DNA from: an uncultured Aggregatibacter sp.
GTDB lineage: Bacteria; Pseudomonadota; Gammaproteobacteria; Enterobacterales; Pasteurellaceae
Direction of reading: 5' to 3'
NCBI RefSeq assembly: GCF_901873365.1
Contig: NZ_CABFLM010000051.1
Span: 1 to 32,216, forward strand
DNA length: 32,216 nucleotides
Shown: piece after piece, positions 16,509 to 24,246 of the stretch
Layout of the letters: every line of letters starts with the position of its first letter
How positions within the stretch are numbered: the stretch's first letter is position 1
The notes under the pieces: model-generated
Database searches by the model: none
The model's input: only the letters and a program-made list of their open reading frames with translations
What the model was told of the DNA's origin: nothing
Translations under genes and position numbers: made by a program

Positions 16509-17774
16509 ATGAAAAAAACACCTCAAATTCTGACCGCACTTTTGCTGGGTTCTGCCTTCGCGGGCGGTGTATTTGCCGAGGAACATCGCCCAAATACACC
16601 GAGTGCAGAGTATGAACTTGAGAAAGTCTTGATTTTTAGTCGTCATGGATTGCGCTCGCCGGTGGAAAAAGATCCACAGGAAATGGCAAAATATTCCCCG
16701 TATGCGTGGGCGAAATGGGATGTGCCATCCGGACATCTCACGGCAAAAGGCACTGTGCTAGAAACCTATTTCGGGCAATATTTAGGGCAATGGCTGGCAG
16801 ACAAAGGGTTGTTAACTGCAGAACGTTGTGCATCGGGCGAAGGTATTTTCGCTTATGCGAATGCAGTACAACGCACAGTTGCAACGGGGCAAGCCATTGT
16901 AGCAGGCGCATTTGCGGGCTGTAATGTTCAACTGCAACATCATGGTAAAATTGGTTCAGAAAAAGATCCTATTTTTAACACCCAAGCGCACAATCCAAGT
17001 AAAGCCTTGATTGAATCGGCAAAAAATAACGTTGATTTAACCGCTTTACAGCAAAAATTAGCGCCAAATTATGCGCTATTGAGTGAAATCATTGATTATA
17101 AAAATTCACCAAACTGCTTGCAAAAAGGCGAGTGTGATTTAGGTGGAAAAGTCGGCGAATACAGTATTAAAGACGGCAAGTCGGTCAAAATTACGGGTTC
17201 TATCAGCACCGGAAAGAAAATTGTCAGTGCATTATTGCTCGCCCATTATGTGGGCAAACCTGATGCAGAAATCGCAAACGGTCGCGTGGATAGCCAAGAA
17301 AAATGGCGTGCAATTAACGAAATTAAAAACGAATATTACCGCACGTTATTTAAAAACAACGAAGCGTTAGCACAAAATGCCTCATATCCGTTATTGGCAT
17401 TTATTCAGCAACAGCTAAATAGTGAAAACAAAATTAGCTTGTTGGTTGGACACGATTCCAATATCGTTGCTTTGCTTGCGGCACTAGGCGTTGAGCCTTA
17501 TGAGTTGGATGATTCATTGGAAAATATCCCAATCGGTGGCAAGTTGCTATTTGAAGTGTGGAAGCATAAACCAAGTGGCAAGCTCAAATTTAAGTTGGAT
17601 TATGTGTATCAAACCACCGACCAGCTGATTAACATCACGCCATTAAGTTTAGCGACACCACCAAACCAAACAGCATTAAGTCTCAAAGGTTGTGAAAAAG
17701 ATGAACATGGCTTCTGTGATTACGAGCGTTTTCAACAGGTGTTGAGTGAGAGTATTGAAAAGGGTATGAAATAG
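16509..17774 (+). CDS. Periplasmic histidine acid phosphatase
   Basis: A 421-residue protein of the histidine acid phosphatase family (AppA/Agp-like), expected to release phosphate from organic phosphoesters in the periplasm. The signal peptide is about residues 1-23 (MKKTPQILTALLLGSAFAGG, cleavage after VFA). The active-site RHGLRSP has Arg45 and the phospho-acceptor His46; the catalytic HD pair is in GHDSN (His315-Asp316). Cysteines such as Cys-NCLQKGEC and KGCEKDEHGFC suggest disulfides. An exact uptake sequence (16533-16541) encodes part of the signal peptide. AAAGG lies about 8 bases upstream of the ATG. Substrate preference (glucose-1-phosphate, phytate or other) cannot be told from sequence. 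Confidence 0.92.
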   Translation: MKKTPQILTALLLGSAFAGGVFAEEHRPNTPSAEYELEKVLIFSRHGLRSPVEKDPQEMAKYSPYAWAKWDVPSGHLTAKGTVLETYFGQYLGQWLADKGLLTAERCASGEGIFAYANAVQRTVATGQAIVAGAFAGCNVQLQHHGKIGSEKDPIFNTQAHNPSKALIESAKNNVDLTALQQKLAPNYALLSEIIDYKNSPNCLQKGECDLGGKVGEYSIKDGKSVKITGSISTGKKIVSALLLAHYVGKPDAEIANGRVDSQEKWRAINEIKNEYYRTLFKNNEALAQNASYPLLAFIQQQLNSENKISLLVGHDSNIVALLAALGVEPYELDDSLENIPIGGKLLFEVWKHKPSGKLKFKLDYVYQTTDQLINITPLSLATPPNQTALSLKGCEKDEHGFCDYERFQQVLSESIEKGMK

Positions 17775-17779
17775 CGTTC

Positions 17780-18145
17780 ATGCAACCCTATGAAAAATAC
17801 TTAAAAGAGAATTCGCAGAAATTGCGAGCGGATCAGACGGATGCAGAAAGAAAGCTATGGCAACGCATCAATCGAGATCAATTATTAGGTTTTCGATTTA
17901 ATCGACAAAAGCCACTTTTAAGTTATATCGTTGATTTTTATTGTGCGAAAGCAAAGCTGATTATCGAATTGGACGGTAGTCAGCACTATGAACCTGATTA
18001 TCAGGAAAAAGATGCATTGCGAGATGCAGAATTAAATTCACTTGGTTTTACGGTGATGCGGTTTAGCAATGATGAAGTCATGTGTGAAATTGAAGCGGTA
18101 GTCGAGCAGATTTATTTGTTTTTAGAGAATGTAAGGGCGGATTGA
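17780..18145 (+). CDS. DUF559 family nuclease-like protein
   Basis: A 121-residue protein of the DUF559 family, related to Vsr-type and PD-(D/E)xK endonucleases. The basic N-terminus (ERKLWQRINRDQLLGFRFNRQ) leads into the likely catalytic strands YIVDFYCAKAKLIIELDGSQH, with candidate metal ligands Asp52, Glu63 and Asp65, then His69. LNSLGFTVMRFSNDEV is the usual family ending. It starts 5 bases after the phosphatase stop codon. Its last codons are part of a degenerate tandem repeat that continues into the flanking palindromic array. No uptake sequence is present. Activity is inferred; genes of this family are often seen as singletons near palindromic repeats, and the biological role is unknown. 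Confidence 0.88.
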   Translation: MQPYEKYLKENSQKLRADQTDAERKLWQRINRDQLLGFRFNRQKPLLSYIVDFYCAKAKLIIELDGSQHYEPDYQEKDALRDAELNSLGFTVMRFSNDEVMCEIEAVVEQIYLFLENVRAD

Positions 18146-18252
18146 GTATGAGGTTGGATTAATTTCTGCCAAATCTCCCCTAACCCCTCTTTGCTAAAGA
18201 GGAGGATTTCTTGAGTAAATTGATAGTAGTGGGCTATTTATATTTTAGAATA
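18132..18252 (+). repeat. Palindromic repeat unit 1 (tandem copy A) after the DUF559 gene
   Basis: A 121-bp unit that begins in the last codons of the DUF559 gene. It contains the core 18165-18202, ending in a hairpin with 7-bp stem CCTCTTT/AAAGAGG and loop GCT (18186-18202). The same unit repeats immediately downstream. The hairpin could also serve as terminator for the phosphatase-DUF559 transcript, though the T-run is poor. Confidence 0.8.
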
Positions 18253-18431
18253 TAAGGGATTGTTGAGTATTAGGTTGGATTAACGTCTACCACAAACGCT
18301 TGCGTTTGAACGTTGCTTTAGCAACGGCACGAAGTGAGAGCGAAGCGAGTAAATCTCCCCTAACCCCTCTTTGCTAAAAAGGGGAATTCTTTAGTAAATT
18401 GATTGTAACTGACTCATTTACATTTTAATTT
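18253..18431 (+). repeat. Palindromic repeat unit 2 (tandem copy B) with 58-bp insertion
   Basis: It repeats unit 1 from TAAGGG onward: both have TTGAGTAT, AGGTTGGATTAA and TCT-CCA, and then both have AAATCTCCCCTAACCCC and AGTAAATTGAT. Copy B is interrupted by 58 extra bases (18293-18350). Its hairpin (18364-18384) has one mismatch in a 9-bp stem. Bases after about 18431 show no further clear similarity. Confidence 0.78.
18293..18350 (+). repeat. 58-bp double-hairpin insertion inside copy B
   Basis: This segment is absent from copy A. It holds two perfect hairpins back to back, CAAACGC-TT-GCGTTTG (18293-18308) and CGTTGC-TTTA-GCAACG (18311-18326), followed by a short direct repeat of the CGAAGTGAG/CGAAGCGAG type. 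Confidence 0.7.
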
Positions 18432-18506
18432 CAATAAAGATTAAATTATCTGCTTTCAAAAAACGTTAAAGTAAAAAATAGATATTTAACTCTGCAAAGA
18501 TCCAAT

Positions 18507-18545
18507 CCCCTCTTTAGCAAAGAGGGGTAGGGGAGATTTGGCAGG
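18507..18545 (-). repeat. Palindromic repeat copy C, inverted
   Basis: The same core as copies A and B, in opposite orientation, with the best hairpin of the three: a perfect 9-bp stem CCCCTCTTT/AAAGAGGGG with loop AGC (18507-18527), then the conserved flank to 18545. With copy A it forms terminal inverted repeats bounding about 380 bp (18165-18545). It ends 21 bases before the OsmC start codon. Confidence 0.8.
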
Positions 18546-18566
18546 AGTGATAACGAAGAAAATATA

Positions 18567-19037
18567 ATGAAGCAACATACTTATCAAACTACCGTAGAGT
18601 GGGTGGGGAATTTAGGGCGAGGCACATCCTCTTATACTGCGTATGAGCGAGATTTTATTGCTTCGGCATTGAATAAACCTAATATTTTAGGTTCTGCTGA
18701 TCCTGCTTTTCGTGGCGATAAAACTCGTTGGAATCCTGAAGATATGTTACTGACATCTATTTCTGCCTGTCATAAATTATGGTATTTACATTTTTGTGCA
18801 GTTAATAACATTATTGTGCAAGAATACCGTGATGAAGCAATAGCGATTATGGATGAAGGCAGTTCTGAGCATGCAGGACGCTTTATTTCGGCAACATTAA
18901 AACCTCGTGTGAGAATTTCAAGCGAGTCGGATGCCGTTAAGGCATTGGCATTACATGAAAATGCGCATCACGCGTGTTTTATTGCAAATTCACTTAATTT
19001 TCCGGTGAAATGTGAAGCTATTATTGAAAAAGATTAA
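18567..19037 (+). CDS. OsmC family protein
   Basis: A 156-residue protein of the OsmC/Ohr superfamily, whose members reduce organic hydroperoxides with a pair of cysteines. Both are present: Cys68 in SISACHKLWYLHFC and Cys137 in HHACFIANSLNFPV. The N-terminal strand motif TVEWVGNLGRGTSSYTAYERDF is that of the OsmC-like subgroup rather than of Ohr. The start follows a weak GAAGA ribosome site and an inverted palindromic repeat that would be in its leader. Peroxidase activity is a family inference. GC is somewhat lower than in the flanking glyQ and glyS genes. Confidence 0.9.
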   Translation: MKQHTYQTTVEWVGNLGRGTSSYTAYERDFIASALNKPNILGSADPAFRGDKTRWNPEDMLLTSISACHKLWYLHFCAVNNIIVQEYRDEAIAIMDEGSSEHAGRFISATLKPRVRISSESDAVKALALHENAHHACFIANSLNFPVKCEAIIEKD

Positions 19038-19083
19038 ATTAAAATAAAATGGTGCCAAGGCGCACCTTACCAGAGAAAACAAA

Positions 19084-21252
19084 ATGACAACCCAAAACTT
19101 CCTAGTAGAAATCGGCACAGAAGAGCTGCCACCAAAAGCTCTCAAAGCATTAGCAACCTCTTTTGCGGATAACGTTGAGGCGGAATTGAACCAAGCAAGT
19201 TTAACCTTCGACAAAATCGAATGGTTTGCGGCGCCGCGTCGTTTGGCAGTAAAAGTGTTGAACTTAGCCACACAACAACCGAGCAAAGAAATTGAAAAGC
19301 GCGGGCCCGCAGTGTCAGCAGCCTTTGATGCCGAAGGTAAACCAACTAAAGCGGCTGAAGGCTGGGCGCGAGGTTGTGGCATTACCGTTGAGCAAGCAGA
19401 ACGCATTGCGACTGATAAAGGTGAATGGCTCGTTCATCGTGCGAAAATTGAAGGTCAACCGACCAAAAACTTGCTTAACGGCATCGTGGCAAATGCGTTG
19501 GCGAAATTGCCAATTCCAAAACCGATGCGTTGGGCAGATAAAACCGTGCAATTTATCCGTCCGGTTCATACCGTGACTATGTTATTAGGTGATGAGTTAA
19601 TTGAAGGCGAAATTTTAGGTGTAGCAAGCGCACGCACTATTCGCGGTCACCGTTTCTTAGGCGAGAAAGAATTTGAAATTCAACATGCAGACCAATACCC
19701 GCAATTATTACGTGAAAAAGGTTCTGTAGTAGCAGATTTCAACGAGCGTAAAGCAGAAATCCTTGCAAAATCTCAAGCAAAAGCGACCGCACTTGGCGGC
19801 GTGGCTGATATTGAAGAAAGCTTGCTTGAAGAAGTCACTTCTTTGGTGGAATATCCAAACGTCTTAGCGGCGAAATTCGAAGAACGTTTCTTAGCCGTGC
19901 CTGCGGAAGCCTTGGTTTACACCATGAAAGGCGACCAAAAATATTTCCCAATTTATGACAAAGACGGCAAATTATTACCGCACTTTATTTTCGTATCAAA
20001 CATCAACCCGGAAGATCCAACCGCGATTATTGAAGGGAATGAAAAAGTGGTTCGTCCACGTTTAACCGATGCGGAATTCTTCTTCAAAACCGACTTAAAA
20101 CAAAAACTCGTTGATCGTTTACCACGTTTAGAAACTGTGTTGTTCCAACAACAGCTCGGTACATTGAAAGATAAAACTGACCGTATCGAACAACTTGCAG
20201 GCGAAATTGCAAAACAAATCGGTGCAGACGAAGCGAAAGCAAAACGTGCCGGCTTACTGTCAAAATGTGACTTAATGACCAACATGGTGTTCGAATTCAC
20301 TGATACTCAAGGCGTCATGGGTATGCACTATGCGCGTCACGACGGTGAAGACGAAGAAGTGGCGGTGGCGTTAAACGAACAATATATGCCACGCTTTGCG
20401 GGAGATGAGTTACCGAAATCCTTAGTGGCAAGTGCGGTCGCTTTAGCGGATAAATTTGACACGTTAACGGGGATCTTCGGCATCGGACAAGCACCAAAAG
20501 GCAGTGCAGACCCGTTCGCACTTCGCCGTGCAGCATTAGGGGCATTGCGTATTATCGTTGAGAAAAATTTACCTATTGATCTAAATGATATTATTGGTAA
20601 ATCATTTGATTTATATAGAAAACAAGAAGCAGATAAATTTGATAATGATTCATGGGCTAAGGCTCTAAATGTATCTTACCCAGAAGGATATATTCTAACT
20701 TTCACTCGAGGAAAAAATAAAGAACCTATACCTAAACAAAAGATTGTTGATGAGGTTGTGGATTTCATGCTCGGTCGTTTCCGTGCGTGGTATCAAGATG
20801 AAGGCATTGCAGTGGATGTGATTCAAGCGGTATTGGCGCGTCGTCCAACCCGCCCTGCTGATTTTGATGCGCGTGTGCGTGCGGTTTCTCATTTCCGTAC
20901 CCTTGATTCTGCGGAAGCCTTGGCGGCCGCCAATAAACGTGTGGCGAATATTTTGGCGAAAGCGGAAGGCGACATTGGCGCAGTTGATGTGGCGTTATGC
21001 ATTGAGCCGGCAGAACAAGTGCTTGCGCAAAGCGTGTTAAGTTTGGCAAAAGAGGTTCAGCCGTTAATCGCACAAGGCGAATACACGGCGGTGTTGGATA
21101 AACTCGCCGGCTTGCGTCAACCGGTAGATAACTTCTTTGATAATGTGATGGTGAATGCGGAGGATGCCAAATTGCGTCAAAACCGTTTAGCTATTTTGAA
21201 CACATTACAAGGTTTATTCTTACAAGTGGCGGATATTTCGTTGTTACAATAA
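19084..21252 (+). CDS. glyS: Glycine--tRNA ligase beta subunit (with unusual insertion)
   Basis: A 722-residue beta subunit of glycyl-tRNA synthetase, which binds tRNA-Gly and completes the enzyme with GlyQ. It begins TTQNFLVEIGTEELPPKAL and ends LFLQVADISLLQ, as in the family, and the HD-domain and anticodon-binding regions are intact. The usual length is about 689. The extra residues lie between NLPIDL and FMLGRF, where about 72 residues replace about 38. That stretch is AT-rich and uses codons that are rare in the rest of the gene (AGA, ATA, CTA, GGA). The frame is open and both flanks are normal, so the protein is probably functional. Uptake sequences lie at 19786, 19977 and 20430. Confidence 0.96.
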   Translation: MTTQNFLVEIGTEELPPKALKALATSFADNVEAELNQASLTFDKIEWFAAPRRLAVKVLNLATQQPSKEIEKRGPAVSAAFDAEGKPTKAAEGWARGCGITVEQAERIATDKGEWLVHRAKIEGQPTKNLLNGIVANALAKLPIPKPMRWADKTVQFIRPVHTVTMLLGDELIEGEILGVASARTIRGHRFLGEKEFEIQHADQYPQLLREKGSVVADFNERKAEILAKSQAKATALGGVADIEESLLEEVTSLVEYPNVLAAKFEERFLAVPAEALVYTMKGDQKYFPIYDKDGKLLPHFIFVSNINPEDPTAIIEGNEKVVRPRLTDAEFFFKTDLKQKLVDRLPRLETVLFQQQLGTLKDKTDRIEQLAGEIAKQIGADEAKAKRAGLLSKCDLMTNMVFEFTDTQGVMGMHYARHDGEDEEVAVALNEQYMPRFAGDELPKSLVASAVALADKFDTLTGIFGIGQAPKGSADPFALRRAALGALRIIVEKNLPIDLNDIIGKSFDLYRKQEADKFDNDSWAKALNVSYPEGYILTFTRGKNKEPIPKQKIVDEVVDFMLGRFRAWYQDEGIAVDVIQAVLARRPTRPADFDARVRAVSHFRTLDSAEALAAANKRVANILAKAEGDIGAVDVALCIEPAEQVLAQSVLSLAKEVQPLIAQGEYTAVLDKLAGLRQPVDNFFDNVMVNAEDAKLRQNRLAILNTLQGLFLQVADISLLQ
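20571..20760 (+). other. AT-rich mosaic segment with extra codons inside glyS
   Basis: Bases 20581-20760 are 29% GC by direct count (53 of 180), while the 60-base blocks at 20461, 20761 and 20821 are 57%, 50% and 58%. The segment encodes the approximately 34 extra residues of GlyS and the changed residues beside them. The sharp composition edges suggest replacement or insertion by recombination. Confidence 0.8.
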
Positions 21253-21311
21253 CGCCTGTGCTTTATGGCAGCGTTGCCGATTAAATGGTGTTTTGCCGAA
21301 TGTTAAGAAAC

Positions 21312-21347
21312 GCTCGCAGAGGCTTGATTCTGCGGGTGTTTTGTTTT
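21312..21347 (+). terminator. Probable glyS terminator
   Basis: CGCAGA (21315-21320) pairs with TCTGCG (21329-21334), with further weak pairing outside, followed by TGTTTTGTTTT. It lies about 60 bases after the glyS stop codon. The remainder of the 190-base gap before mutS shows no gene. Confidence 0.7.
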
Positions 21348-21442
21348 CATACGCTTATCGCAAAGCATTACATCTATTCCGCCGACAACCCCGTGGTGTC
21401 AGGTGATTTCTTCCCAATTAATCCAACAATAGTGCTAACTTT

Positions 21443-24043
21443 ATGATGTCAAAAGAAAATTTCGAACAGCATACGCCAATGATGAAACAATATCTGCAAC
21501 TCAAAGCGGAGAATCCGGATATTTTGTTATTTTATCGCATGGGCGATTTTTACGAGCTGTTTTACGACGATGCAAAACGCGCCTCCGCACTGTTGGATAT
21601 TTCGCTGACCAAACGCGGACAATCCGCAGGGCAGCCAATTCCTATGGCTGGCGTGCCTTATCACGCGGTGGAAGGCTATTTAGCGAAGTTGGTGCAGTTA
21701 GGGGAGTCCGTCGCTATTTGCGAACAAATCGGTGATCCGAATACGGCGAAAGGCCCTGTTGAACGCCAAATCGTGCGCATTGTCACGCCGGGCACGGTGA
21801 GTGATGAAGCGTTGTTACCGGAACGGCAAGACAACCTCATTGCCGCAGTGTATCAGGAAAACGATCACTTCGGTTTGGCGACCTTAGACATGACATCCGG
21901 TCGTTTTCAGCTATGCGAACCGCAATCCAAAGCGGATTTGCAAACGGAATTACAACGCATCGCGCCGGTAGAATTGCTTTATTGTGAGGATTTTGCTGAT
22001 TTTCACCTCATTGAACACGCTAAGGGTTTGCGTCGTCGCCCTATTTGGGAATTCGAGCTAAAAACCGCCATTCAACAGCTTTGCCATCAATTTAATACCA
22101 AAGACTTGCGCGGATTCGGTGTGGAAAAAGCGATTCTGGGCTTATGTGCCGCCGGTTGTTTATTGCAATACGCACGCGAAACGCAACGCACCGCCTTGCC
22201 GCATATTCAAAGCATTCATCTCATTCAACACAGCGAAAATATTCAGTTGGACGCGGCAACCCGTCGCAATTTGGAGCTCACTCAAAATCTGGCGGGCGGT
22301 ACGGAAAACACGCTGGCGGCTGTGTTGGACAAATGCGTCACCCCAATGGGGAGTCGTTTGCTCAAACGCTGGATTCACCAACCGATTTGCGATGTAGAAA
22401 AACTCACGCAACGCCAACAAGCCATTGGGGCGATTTTAGAACAGGATTTAGTGGCAGATTTACAACCTTATTTGCAACAAGTGGGTGACATGGAACGTAT
22501 TTTGGCACGCGTGGCGTTACGCACCGCTCGTCCGCGTGATTTAACCCGCTTGCGTACCGCTTTAGAGCAGATTCCTTATATAAAAAATCGGTTGGCTGAA
22601 AAAACATCCGCCAAAATGACCGCACTTTATCAGCAGCTAGGTGATTTTTCGGCACAATTTGATCTGTTACAACGAGCGATTATTGACAGCCCACCGGTGT
22701 TAATTCGTGATGGTGGCGTTATTGCGGCAGGTTACAATGCAGAATTGGATGAATGGCGTGAATTAGCCGACGGTGCCACCCGTTATTTGGAAGATCTGGA
22801 ACAGCGGGAACGGGAAAGCACCGGTATTGATACGTTGAAAATAGGCTTCAATGCCGTGCACGGCTATTACATTCAAATTAGCCAAGGGCAAGCCCATAAA
22901 GCACCGATTCATTATGTGCGTCGTCAAACCTTAAAAAATGCCGAACGTTATATCATTCCTGAACTGAAAACCTATGAAGACAAGGTGTTGAAAGCAAAAG
23001 GCGCTTCTTTGGCGTTGGAAAAGCAGCTATACGATGAAATTTTCGACCAATTATTACCGCACTTGGGTGACTTACAACTCGCCGGTTTGACATTAGCCGA
23101 ATTGGATGTGCTCACCAATTTGGCGGAACGGGCGGAAAGCCTGAATTATGTGGCACCGACCTTCTCGACACAAACGGGCATTCATATTCAAAACGGCCGT
23201 CACCCTGTGGTGGAGCAAGTATTGAAGGAACCGTTTATTGCCAACCCTACAGAACTTACTGAACAGCAACATTTTCTCATTATCACCGGCCCGAATATGG
23301 GCGGTAAAAGTACCTATATGCGCCAAACGGCGCTGATTACCTTAATGGCGTACATGGGCAGTTTTGTGCCGGCAGACAGTGCGATAATTGGCCCTGTTGA
23401 TCGTATTTTTACCCGTATCGGTGCGTCTGATGATCTTGCTTCAGGGCGCTCAACCTTCATGGTGGAAATGACGGAAATGGCGAATATTCTGCATCAAGCG
23501 ACGGACAAAAGTTTGGTGTTAATTGATGAAATCGGCCGTGGAACCTCCACTTATGACGGTTTGTCCCTCGCTTGGGCTTGCGCCGAATGGTTAGCGAAGA
23601 AAATCCGTTCTTTAACCTTATTCGCCACCCACTATTTTGAGCTCACCGTGCTGCCGGAACAGGTGCAAGGCATCGGCAATATTCATTTAGACGCCATTGA
23701 GCATAATGACACTATCGCTTTCATGCACGCTGTACAAAAAGGTGCTGCCAGTAAAAGTTACGGTCTTGCGGTCGCTGCCTTGGCAGGTGTACCACAACAA
23801 GTCATCAAGCTTGCCAAACAAAAACTGGTGCAATTAGAAAAACTGTCACAGCAAAACGCCAACCAACAGATTCAGGATCTTCGTTTATTAAATCAACGCC
23901 AAGGTGAATTAGCATTTGATCAGGCAGAAGATGAAAATAAGGAGATGTTATTGAATATGTTGCAAGAATTAGATCCGGATGAATTAAGTCCAAAACAGGC
24001 ATTGGCGTATTTGTATCAGCTAAAGAAAATGGTGAAAGGGTGA
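21443..24043 (+). CDS. mutS: DNA mismatch repair protein MutS
   Basis: An 866-residue MutS, the sensor of base mismatches and small loops that recruits MutL. The mismatch-wedge motif FYE is at residues 36-38 as in E. coli. The core has TARPRDLTRLR and the clamp region. The ATPase has Walker A GPNMGGKST (616-624), Walker B LVLIDEIGRGTSTYDG, and the conserved FATHYFEL histidine. A C-terminal tail (DPDELSPKQALAYLYQLK) matches the tetramerisation region. ATG 21446 is an equally possible start; no strong ribosome site distinguishes them. Uptake sequences lie at 22619 and 23056. Confidence 0.98.
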   Translation: MMSKENFEQHTPMMKQYLQLKAENPDILLFYRMGDFYELFYDDAKRASALLDISLTKRGQSAGQPIPMAGVPYHAVEGYLAKLVQLGESVAICEQIGDPNTAKGPVERQIVRIVTPGTVSDEALLPERQDNLIAAVYQENDHFGLATLDMTSGRFQLCEPQSKADLQTELQRIAPVELLYCEDFADFHLIEHAKGLRRRPIWEFELKTAIQQLCHQFNTKDLRGFGVEKAILGLCAAGCLLQYARETQRTALPHIQSIHLIQHSENIQLDAATRRNLELTQNLAGGTENTLAAVLDKCVTPMGSRLLKRWIHQPICDVEKLTQRQQAIGAILEQDLVADLQPYLQQVGDMERILARVALRTARPRDLTRLRTALEQIPYIKNRLAEKTSAKMTALYQQLGDFSAQFDLLQRAIIDSPPVLIRDGGVIAAGYNAELDEWRELADGATRYLEDLEQRERESTGIDTLKIGFNAVHGYYIQISQGQAHKAPIHYVRRQTLKNAERYIIPELKTYEDKVLKAKGASLALEKQLYDEIFDQLLPHLGDLQLAGLTLAELDVLTNLAERAESLNYVAPTFSTQTGIHIQNGRHPVVEQVLKEPFIANPTELTEQQHFLIITGPNMGGKSTYMRQTALITLMAYMGSFVPADSAIIGPVDRIFTRIGASDDLASGRSTFMVEMTEMANILHQATDKSLVLIDEIGRGTSTYDGLSLAWACAEWLAKKIRSLTLFATHYFELTVLPEQVQGIGNIHLDAIEHNDTIAFMHAVQKGAASKSYGLAVAALAGVPQQVIKLAKQKLVQLEKLSQQNANQQIQDLRLLNQRQGELAFDQAEDENKEMLLNMLQELDPDELSPKQALAYLYQLKKMVKG

Positions 24044-24081
24044 TGTTATTGATTTTCAAATAAATCGGTCATTTTCATCGT

Positions 24082-24180
24082 AAAGTGCGGTCACAAAATC
24101 CAACGGATTTTGAGCGTTGGTTTTGTCAAAGGCGCCATTAAAGCAAATAACCGAGCTCAATTCGATTGTGAGTAATTTCT
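24082..24180 (+). repeat. Intergenic repeat flanking rpoH, copy 1
   Basis: It begins with an exact uptake sequence (24083-24091) and contains a perfect hairpin CAAAATCC-AAC-GGATTTTG (24094-24112). The segment then continues with similarity to copy 2 (25246-25343) for nearly 100 bases, including CGTTGG, GCCATT, TCGATTGTGAGT-like stretches. Same orientation as copy 2. Confidence 0.8.
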
Positions 24181-24205
24181 GCGATATTTTCATTGAGAAT
24201 CCAAT

Positions 24206-24236
24206 AAAAAAACCGACATGGCTGTCGGTTTTTTGA
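24206..24236. terminator. Bidirectional terminator between mutS and rpoH
   Basis: AACCGACA (24211-24218) and TGTCGGTT (24223-24230) form a perfect stem with loop TGGC, flanked by A-run and T-run on either side. It can end mutS on the plus strand and rpoH on the minus strand. Confidence 0.9.
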
Positions 24237-24246
24237 TATCGGTAAA

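Noticed and set aside
16509..16520. A-run at the phosphatase start as a phase-variable tract
   Set aside because: Only seven A residues, spelling Lys-Lys in a normal signal peptide. No tetranucleotide or long homopolymer repeats typical of Haemophilus phase variation were seen in the window.
18293..18326. The double hairpin as a tRNA or small structured RNA gene
   Set aside because: Two short independent hairpins with no tRNA arms, conserved loops or promoter; its presence in one repeat copy only fits an insertion better.
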